Source: an uncultured Spartobacteria bacterium (lineage in GTDB: Bacteria; Verrucomicrobiota; Verrucomicrobiia; Chthoniobacterales; Terrimicrobiaceae). From it: a stretch of DNA of 5,042 nt. The translations under genes and the position numbers were made by a program. The stretch's first letter is position 1. Each line of letters opens with the position of its first letter. Under the pieces are notes generated by a model. It was given only the letters and a program-made list of their open reading frames with translations, had not been told where the DNA came from and ran no database searches. Shown here piece by piece: positions 1 to 5,042 of this stretch. Location: assembly GCA_903915315.1 (NCBI GenBank), contig CAIWSO010000148.1, positions 1-5,042 of the forward strand. Direction: 5' to 3'.

Positions 1-119
1 AAGATGTTGGATTCATTGCGTTTCGCAAAGGTGGAGATGGTGCTGTTTACAAAAAGACCCAAGCTAAGGAAACCAACATTTTAGGTGCTCTTCCAACCAA
101 CACAACGGCTCTCCAATAA
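1..119 (+). CDS. C-terminal fragment of an unrecognised protein (5' end outside window)
   Basis: An open frame runs from the left edge (first whole codon at base 3) to a TAA at 117-119 and gives 38 residues. It begins DVGFIAFRKGGDGAVYKK and ends NILGALPTNTTALQ. The frame is preferred because both other forward frames hit stops earlier and read as poor protein. The fragment is polar, with a lysine-rich middle and a Thr/Asn-rich tail, and shows no membrane segment or catalytic motif. In many bacteria the gene before rplS is trmD or rpsP, but I do not recognise either C-terminus here, so no function is offered. The gap to rplS is only 24 bases and has no visible terminator hairpin, so co-transcription with rplS is likely. 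Confidence 0.6.
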   Translation, partial: DVGFIAFRKGGDGAVYKKTQAKETNILGALPTNTTALQ

Positions 120-143
120 AAAAGGCGAAAAAATTAATTTCAT

Positions 144-497
144 ATGTCCATACTAGCAAAAATCGAATCCGAGCAATTCAAGTCCGAGATCACCTCTTTC
201 GAAGTCGGTGATACAATCAAAGTCCACACCCGCGTTATTGAGGGTGATAAAGAGCGTGTGCAGATTTATTCTGGTATCGTCATTGGACGCAAGGGTTGCG
301 GAATCAACGAAAACTTTACTGTTCGCCGTGTTTCTTACGGTGAGGGTGTGGAGCGTGTTTTCCCATTGCATTCTCCTCGTATCGCTAAGATCGAGGTTGA
401 GCGTCGTGGAGCTGTTCGTCGCGCGAAGTTGAACTTCTTGCGTCAGCGCAAAGGCAAGTCCGCTACGACTGTTAAAGATCGCGCTGACCGCTCTTAA
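144..497 (+). CDS. rplS: Large ribosomal subunit protein bL19
   Basis: bL19 is a component of the 50S subunit located at the interface with the 30S subunit, where it contributes to an intersubunit bridge. The 117-residue product is close to the usual length of about 115 and carries the family core: VGDTIKVHTRVIEGDKERVQ near residues 21-40, FTVRR at 58-62, GVERVFPLHSP at 68-78, and the basic VRRAKLNFLR segment at 91-100. The C-terminal tail (101-117) is rich in Lys and Arg, as expected for an rRNA-binding extension. ATG 144 gives the normal N-terminus. The leader just before it (120-143) is A/T-rich and lacks a convincing Shine-Dalgarno sequence. The TAA stop shares its last base with the rnhB start codon, so the two genes are probably translationally coupled. 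The rplS-rnhB-yraN order is common in bacteria, which supports the call. Confidence 0.98.
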   Translation: MSILAKIESEQFKSEITSFEVGDTIKVHTRVIEGDKERVQIYSGIVIGRKGCGINENFTVRRVSYGEGVERVFPLHSPRIAKIEVERRGAVRRAKLNFLRQRKGKSATTVKDRADRS

Positions 498-1111
498 TGC
501 CGTGCTCCTTGGAGCATGAGCTTAGGTTGACGGGAAGTGGGTATTCCATTATTGCGGGGATAGATGAGGCTGGGCGTGGTCCGCTTGCGGGGAGTGTTTT
601 TGCTTCTGCGGTGGTACTCCCTGCTGGATTTATTCCGCAAGGGATCAACGATTCGAAGAAGCTGACGCCGCGTGTTCGTGAGCGTCTGCATCAGCAACTG
701 ACTTCAGAACCGGATGTGCTATGGGCCGTAGCTAAAAAAACAGCCACTGAGATCGACCAGCTAAATATCCTGAGGGCGACTCATGCTGCAATGAGGGCCG
801 CATGGGAGTTGATTGAGCCTCGACCGGACCACGTTTTGATCGACGGGTTGCCTGTTCCGCAGTTTCCTTGTCCGCAGACAGCCTTGGTGGGTGGGGATGC
901 GATTAGCTTGAGCATAGCGGCGGCGAGCATTATTGCCAAAGTCGAACGCGATCTAGAAATGGAAGAAATGGATCGTCTTTATCCGGAATATGGTTTTGCG
1001 AAGCATAAAGGCTATCCAACCGCTGAGCACTTTGCCAAACTGCGATTGCATGGGCCTTGTCCGATTCATCGCCGAAGTTTTGCGCCGGTCGCGCAAGCCG
1101 AACTTTTCTGA
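497..1111 (+). CDS. rnhB: Ribonuclease HII
   Basis: RNase HII cleaves the RNA strand of RNA-DNA hybrids and nicks DNA 5' of single embedded ribonucleotides, which starts ribonucleotide excision repair in the cytoplasm. The 204-residue product shows the full family pattern. GIDEAGRGPLAG at 21-32 carries the catalytic D23 and E24. NDSKKL follows at 51-56. LIDG at 114-117 carries D116. The segment GGDAISLSIAAASIIAK (132-148) carries D134, and RD lies at 151-152. Near the C-terminus HGPCPIHRRSFAPV matches the conserved HRRSF-type ending of RNase HII. The DEDD metal-binding set is complete, so the enzyme should be active. ATG 497 overlaps the rplS stop as TAATG, and no Shine-Dalgarno sequence precedes it; reinitiation by ribosomes leaving rplS is the likely mode. 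The last 62 bases also encode the start of yraN in another frame. Confidence 0.97.
   Translation: MPCSLEHELRLTGSGYSIIAGIDEAGRGPLAGSVFASAVVLPAGFIPQGINDSKKLTPRVRERLHQQLTSEPDVLWAVAKKTATEIDQLNILRATHAAMRAAWELIEPRPDHVLIDGLPVPQFPCPQTALVGGDAISLSIAAASIIAKVERDLEMEEMDRLYPEYGFAKHKGYPTAEHFAKLRLHGPCPIHRRSFAPVAQAELF
1050..1111 (+). other. Dual-coding overlap of rnhB 3' end and yraN 5' end
   Basis: These 62 bases are read in two frames. The rnhB frame gives the conserved C-terminal HRRSF-type block of RNase HII, and the yraN frame gives the basic N-terminal segment ahead of the YraN core. The overlap depends on ATG 1050 being the true yraN start; with the TTG at 1080 it would shrink to 32 bases. No Shine-Dalgarno sequence is apparent before 1050. 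Confidence 0.6.
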
Positions 1112-1493
1112 AGCCGAACATATCACTTTGGGCCGAGAGGGGGAGGAGATGGCGGCACGTTATCTTAGCGAAAACGGATACAAGATTCTGTATCGCAATT
1201 TTCGGGCTCCGCATGGCGGTGAGGTCGATATTGTTTGTCGAGATAAGCGTCACAACGAGCTTGTTTTTGTCGAAGTGAAAACGCGAACAGAGGAAATATT
1301 CGGCCGTCCCTCAGATGCGGTGGATCAAAAAAAACGAGCACTGATTTTGCGTGGCGCTATGAAGTGGTTGCGTATGCTCGATATGCCGGATATCACGTAT
1401 CGCTTCGATATCGTGGAAGTCGTCATGGGCCCACCGCTCGAAATCCGAGTGATTGAAAATGCCTTCAATACACCGGAAAAATATTCTTACTAA
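1050..1493 (+). CDS. yraN: YraN/UPF0102 family nuclease-fold protein
   Basis: The protein belongs to the YraN (UPF0102) family, which has an endonuclease-like PD-(D/E)XK fold and no firmly established cellular role; it is often encoded beside rnhB. From ATG 1050 the product has 147 residues. Visible marks are LGREGEEMAARYL at 27-39, GYKILYRNFR at 43-52, GGEVDIV at 56-62 with E58 and D60, and VFVEVKTR at 72-79 with E75 and K77, which together form the putative metal-binding site. The frame is open back to an ATG at 990, but that start would lengthen the protein by 20 residues unlike the family and deepen the overlap with rnhB to 122 bases. ATG 1050 gives a short basic N-terminus (MGLVRFIAEVLRRSRK), which I prefer. 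A TTG at 1080 is a weaker alternative. The TAA stop shares its last base with the uup start. An A8 run lies at 1327-1334. Confidence 0.88.
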   Translation: MGLVRFIAEVLRRSRKPNFSEAEHITLGREGEEMAARYLSENGYKILYRNFRAPHGGEVDIVCRDKRHNELVFVEVKTRTEEIFGRPSDAVDQKKRALILRGAMKWLRMLDMPDITYRFDIVEVVMGPPLEIRVIENAFNTPEKYSY

Positions 1494-3382
1494 TGTCCGC
1501 AATTCCGTCTCTTCTTTCTGCTCAAGAACTCAAACTTTCTTATGGTTCACAGCTGTTGCTCAATGGGGTGACACTCACCGTCGCCCCCGGCGAAAAGGTC
1601 GGCCTCGTGGGGCGCAACGGGTGTGGTAAGACCAGTCTGTTGAAAATCCTAGCTGGGGAAAACGAGGCGGACGCTGGAGAAATCTCACGACGCCGAGGTC
1701 TTCGCACGGGATACCTGCCGCAGGAATTTGAACTCGATCCTGGGCTTACTGTTCGGCAGAACATCGAGTCTGGAGCTGCGGATCTGGTCGAGTGGATGAG
1801 GCGCTATGAAAATGGCGAGGGCAGTGACAACGAGCTTCACGATCTGCTTGAAAAAATCCAGCACGCGGATGGCTGGAATCTCGAATCTCGCATCAAAGCC
1901 CAAGCGGGAGCGCTCAGTGCTCCACCACTGGATCATCTTGTGGCGCCGCTCTCCGGTGGCGAGAAACGCCGTGTTGCTTTGTGTCGAGCCTTGGCATCTC
2001 AGCCAGACTTACTGCTTTTGGATGAACCCACGAACCATTTGGATTCCGAGTCGATCAGTTGGTTAGAAGAAATTCTCCAGTCCTTTCCTGGTGCGGTGGT
2101 TTTTGTGACTCACGACCGCTACTTTCTGGAAACGATCGCGACCCGCATTATCGAGATCAGTGGGGGAACGGCTTTTTCGCATCCGGGTAACTACACCGCC
2201 TATTTGGAGTCCAAGGCACTCCGCCAGCAAATCGGCGAGCAGTCTGAGCGGCGGCGTCAGAGATTTATTCGAGCCGAATTGGAGTATGTCCGCGCTGGAG
2301 TTCGCGCCCAGCGATCCAAATCCAAAAACCGGCTGGAATCGTTTTACAAGATTGCCGGTCAGGAAGCGCCGCCCGAGGAACGGGAGATGGATCTTCTGAT
2401 TCCGCCGGCCCCCGAGACGGGAAATGTGGCCGTTGAATTGGTGAATACGGGAATGTCGTATAGCACGGACAACGGGGAGCGGTGGCTTTTCCGTAATATG
2501 AATCTCTCGCTTCGTCCAGGGCAATGCACGGGAATCGTCGGGCGCAATGGTGTCGGAAAAACCACGCTGCTTCGCCTCTGTCTTGGAGAACAGGATCCCG
2601 TGGAGGGGACGGTGACCATCGGAAAGCGGGTTGTTTTTAACTACATTGACCAAGGGCGAATCCAACTCAATGGAACCGGCACCGTGATGCAGGAGATCAG
2701 TGACAGTGGAGGAATGGTGAAATTTGGCGATCAAACGATAACGGTGAGGTCGTATCTGCGTCGGTTTTTGTTTGATGAATCGCGCGTGAATGAACGCGTA
2801 GACAAGCTGTCTGGAGGAGAGCGTGCGAGGTTGATTTTGGCTAAGGTGCTCTGCCGAGGAGGCAACGTGATCGTACTCGATGAGCCTACAAATGACCTCG
2901 ATTTGAGCAGTCTGCGCATGCTAGAAGAAGCGCTGGCTGCATTTGCGGGAACGGTGCTTGTAGTCAGCCACGATCGGTATTTTTTAGATCGCATTTGCGA
3001 TCAGATCGTCGCCTTCGAGGAGGGCGGAATTCACATCCAGCCCGGAAACTTTTCTTACTATCTCGAAAAGAAAAAGGAACGAGATCAGCGCTACAAAAAC
3101 CTCGGGTCCCATTTTTCAAGCAACACGTCTGCGCCAGTCGTTACAGCGCCCCCCGTTTCCAGTGCTCGTAAGCTGAGCTACAAGGAAAAGGCGGAGTTGG
3201 ACTCGATGGAAGAGACGATCATGCATGCCGAGCAGTTGGTCGCCGACATTGAGGCCGAGTTGAGCGATCCTGCTTTTTTTACTACCCGAGCCATTGAGGC
3301 GCCTGCCGTTACAGCGAGGTTGGAAGCCGCCCGTGCTGACGTAGCCCGACTCTATGACCGATGGGAACAACTTTCTAAATGA
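1493..3382 (+). CDS. uup: Uup-type ABC-F ATPase
   Basis: This is a soluble ABC-F protein with two nucleotide-binding domains and no membrane segments. Uup of E. coli is tied to precise excision of transposons, to branched DNA intermediates, and to the ribosome as an ABC-F factor. The product has 629 residues, near the roughly 635 of E. coli Uup. Domain 1 has Walker A GRNGCGKTS (40-48), signature LSGGE (153-157) and Walker B LLLLDEPTNHLD (173-184, catalytic E178). The inter-domain linker contains RAELEYVRAG (260-269) followed by a basic RAQRSKSKNR stretch. Domain 2 has Walker A GRNGVGKTT (350-358), signature LSGGE (439-443) and Walker B VIVLDEPTNDLD (459-470, E464). The YLRRFLF segment before the second signature and the C-terminal coiled coil starting LSYKEK (about 561-629, ending DRWEQLSK) are typical of Uup rather than EttA or Ybit types. 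ATG 1493 overlaps the yraN stop (TAATG), and the TGA stop overlaps the rapA start. Confidence 0.95.
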   Translation: MSAIPSLLSAQELKLSYGSQLLLNGVTLTVAPGEKVGLVGRNGCGKTSLLKILAGENEADAGEISRRRGLRTGYLPQEFELDPGLTVRQNIESGAADLVEWMRRYENGEGSDNELHDLLEKIQHADGWNLESRIKAQAGALSAPPLDHLVAPLSGGEKRRVALCRALASQPDLLLLDEPTNHLDSESISWLEEILQSFPGAVVFVTHDRYFLETIATRIIEISGGTAFSHPGNYTAYLESKALRQQIGEQSERRRQRFIRAELEYVRAGVRAQRSKSKNRLESFYKIAGQEAPPEEREMDLLIPPAPETGNVAVELVNTGMSYSTDNGERWLFRNMNLSLRPGQCTGIVGRNGVGKTTLLRLCLGEQDPVEGTVTIGKRVVFNYIDQGRIQLNGTGTVMQEISDSGGMVKFGDQTITVRSYLRRFLFDESRVNERVDKLSGGERARLILAKVLCRGGNVIVLDEPTNDLDLSSLRMLEEALAAFAGTVLVVSHDRYFLDRICDQIVAFEEGGIHIQPGNFSYYLEKKKERDQRYKNLGSHFSSNTSAPVVTAPPVSSARKLSYKEKAELDSMEETIMHAEQLVADIEAELSDPAFFTTRAIEAPAVTARLEAARADVARLYDRWEQLSK

Positions 3383-5042
3383 TGAGTCATGACACACCAG
3401 TGCCCGGTCAACGCTGGGTGAGCGACAGTGAGCCTGAGCTTGGTCTCGGGATTGTTTTAAAATGTGAATACGGCAGGGCCGAGATTTACTTTCCTGCGGC
3501 GGGCGAGCATCGCCAATACGCTCTGGGGAGCGCTCCCATTCGGCGAGTGCGATTCCAAGAAGGCGATACAATCAAGACGCACCAAGGGGAGAGCCAGTGC
3601 GTGCTTTCGATTGCTGAGGTCAACGGGTTGCTGACCTACCAATGCGCGTGTGGTCCAGTTACCGAAGCTGAGCTCTCCGATCTTATCAGTTTTTCCAAAC
3701 CCGAAGAGCGTCTGTTGGTCGGGCAGGTTGATGAGTTAGCTCAATTTGATCTTCGGGTGGAATGCCTGAGTCGCCGTCGCTCTCTGCGCCAAAGTCCGAT
3801 CCGTGGATTTGCCGGCGCCCGAGTGGATCTCATTCCGCACCAGATCTCGATTGCGGCCGAGGTCGCGACGCGGATTGTACCTAGAGTCTTACTTGCCGAT
3901 GAGGTTGGCTTAGGTAAGACGATCGAAGCCGGCTTGATTCTACAGCGACTTCATCTCACTGGTCGCGCCGAACGGGTGCTTGTCCTCTTGCCGCCCGCGC
4001 TCCTGAACCAATGGTTCGTGGAAATGTTCCGCCGTTTCCAAATGTCTTTCAGTATTTTTGACGAAGAGAGATGTGCCTCCTTGGATGCGGGTGGCGAAAA
4101 TCCTTTTCTCGATAGTCAGTTGGTGATTTGTGGGATCGATTTTCTTTCCACGAATCCTCAACGCGCAGCCCAAGCGCGCGAGGCTGGATGGGATTTACTG
4201 GTCGTCGATGAGGCGCATCACCTTCAATGGTCGCCGGACAAGGCCAGCGCGGAGTATCAGCTTGTTGATTCCCTCGCAGCCTCAACGCCATCACTCCTTC
4301 TTCTTACGGCAACCCCCCAGCAACTCGGCATGGAGGGTCATTTTGCACGTCTTCGCCTTCTGGATCCCGACAGGTTTGGTGATCTCAAGGCGTTTCTTGC
4401 GGAGTCCGAGCGTTACGAGCACGTCGCGAAAGTGATCAACTCCCTCCTCGATGGCAAAAAAGTGAACGATGACGAGCTATTCAAGGGTCCCCGCGTTGCT
4501 GCGCATTATGAAGCGTTTTTGGGTGGTGATGTCGCGGCGCGGGACCAAGTCGTGGCCGCCCTTTTGGATGAGCACGGAACCGGTCGGGTGATGTTTCGGA
4601 ATACCAGAGCGGCCCTCAGCGGTTTTCCCAAACGGAAAGCCCACCTCGTTCCGCTGACTGCGTCTCCAGATGAATCCGCCGCCAAGTTGGCGTGGTTGAT
4701 CTCCTTGCTGAAAGAATTAAAAAAGCAAAAAGTCCTCCTCATTTGTCATTCGCGCGAGTTCGCGGAAGAAATTCTCCAACGCCTCCAGAGTGAGATCAAA
4801 ATCTCCGCCGCTATTTTCCATGAGGGCCTGACTTTGCTGCAGAGGGATCGCAATGCGGCCTTCTTTGCTGAAGAGGACGGGGCACGTCTGCTCATTTGTT
4901 CTGAGATTGGGAGCGAGGGCCGAAATTTTCAGTTCGCGCATCATCTCGTTCTCTTTGATTTGCCTTCCGATCCAGAGCTTTTGGAACAACGCATCGGGCG
5001 CCTAGATCGCATCGGGCAGACATCGACCATTCACATCCATGT
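3379..5042 (+). CDS. rapA: RNA polymerase-associated protein RapA, N-terminal part (runs off window)
   Basis: RapA is a SNF2/Swi2-family ATPase that binds RNA polymerase and promotes its recycling from stalled post-termination complexes. The frame stays open to the right edge, giving 554 residues of an expected 900 or more. The N-terminus GQRWVSDSEPELGLG (10-24) and FSKPEERLLVGQVD match the RapA-specific N-terminal domains. ATPase motifs follow in order: LADEVGLGKT (K180), DEAHH at 277-281, TATP at 310-313, LGMEGHFARLRLLDPDRF, GRVMFRNTRAALSGFPKR ending at 419, ICSEIGSEGRNFQ at 506-518, and QRIGRLDRIGQ at 537-547. All key residues are present, so an active ATPase is expected. Between FPKR and KVLLICH only about 32 residues are seen, where E. 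coli RapA, recalled from memory, has over 70. The start overlaps the uup stop as ATGATGA; ATG 3379 or 3382 would serve, and the choice changes one Met. The Spacer and C-terminal domains lie outside the window. Confidence 0.95.
   Translation, partial: MMSHDTPVPGQRWVSDSEPELGLGIVLKCEYGRAEIYFPAAGEHRQYALGSAPIRRVRFQEGDTIKTHQGESQCVLSIAEVNGLLTYQCACGPVTEAELSDLISFSKPEERLLVGQVDELAQFDLRVECLSRRRSLRQSPIRGFAGARVDLIPHQISIAAEVATRIVPRVLLADEVGLGKTIEAGLILQRLHLTGRAERVLVLLPPALLNQWFVEMFRRFQMSFSIFDEERCASLDAGGENPFLDSQLVICGIDFLSTNPQRAAQAREAGWDLLVVDEAHHLQWSPDKASAEYQLVDSLAASTPSLLLLTATPQQLGMEGHFARLRLLDPDRFGDLKAFLAESERYEHVAKVINSLLDGKKVNDDELFKGPRVAAHYEAFLGGDVAARDQVVAALLDEHGTGRVMFRNTRAALSGFPKRKAHLVPLTASPDESAAKLAWLISLLKELKKQKVLLICHSREFAEEILQRLQSEIKISAAIFHEGLTLLQRDRNAAFFAEEDGARLLICSEIGSEGRNFQFAHHLVLFDLPSDPELLEQRIGRLDRIGQTSTIHIH

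Noticed and set aside
120..143. Promoter or terminator in the gap before rplS
   Set aside because: The 24-base A/T-rich gap has no inverted repeat with a T-run, and I could not find a convincing -35/-10 pair around it.
990..1049. Possible 20-residue N-terminal extension of YraN from ATG 990
   Set aside because: The extra residues are not family-like and would extend the overlap with rnhB to 122 bases. ATG 1050 gives a more typical length and N-terminus.
2063..2734. Long minus-strand open frame (223 residues) opposite uup
   Set aside because: It lies wholly within uup, whose plus-strand frame carries full ABC-F motifs. The antisense product shows no recognisable domain and is explained by codon bias of the real gene.
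3116..3571. Minus-strand open frame spanning the uup/rapA junction (151 residues)
   Set aside because: It overlaps the conserved Uup C-terminal coiled coil and the RapA N-terminus on the other strand, and its translation is Arg/Ser-rich with no recognisable motif.
4130..4435. Plus-strand open frame of 101 residues within rapA
   Set aside because: It runs in a different frame from the RapA reading frame, which encodes DEAHH, TATP and flanking motifs across the same bases; the alternative product is motif-free.
4717..4989. Minus-strand open frame of 90 residues inside rapA
   Set aside because: It is antisense to conserved SNF2 motifs in the second ATPase lobe. A shadow frame is the simpler explanation.

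Overview
The window is a compact, fully forward-oriented stretch of bacterial housekeeping genes, with almost no non-coding DNA and about 50-55% GC by eye. I see no mobile element, CRISPR array, RNA gene, prophage or repeat. The organism cannot be fixed from this alone. The bL19 sequence and the short basic N-terminus of the YraN protein look to me most like Verrucomicrobiota (Opitutae-type) homologues recalled from memory, so that placement is tentative.

Layout: (1) bases 1-119 hold the C-terminal 38 residues of an unrecognised protein. (2) After a 24-base AT-rich gap comes rplS (bL19, 144-497). (3) rnhB (RNase HII, 497-1111) starts on the last base of the rplS stop codon. (4) A YraN/UPF0102 nuclease-fold protein (best start 1050, ends 1493) overlaps the 3' end of rnhB by 62 bases in another frame. 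(5) uup, an ABC-F ATPase (1493-3382), starts on the last base of the yraN stop codon. (6) rapA, a SNF2-family RNA polymerase recycling ATPase (3379 to beyond the window end), overlaps the uup stop codon as ATGA. It has no stop codon inside the window, so it is cut at the right edge after 554 residues.

The five recognised genes very probably form one transcription unit. Every junction after rplS is an overlap, and none has a convincing Shine-Dalgarno sequence, which points to translational coupling by termination-reinitiation. The products share a theme: ribosome assembly (bL19), removal of RNA from DNA (RNase HII), a nuclease-fold protein of unclear role (YraN), an ABC-F protein linked to ribosomes and branched DNA (Uup), and recycling of stalled RNA polymerase (RapA). 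I found no clear undescribed system. The points most worth a second look are the shortened region between the two ATPase lobes of RapA, the linkage of rapA to this operon, the dual-coded rnhB/yraN overlap, and the unidentified protein upstream of rplS.
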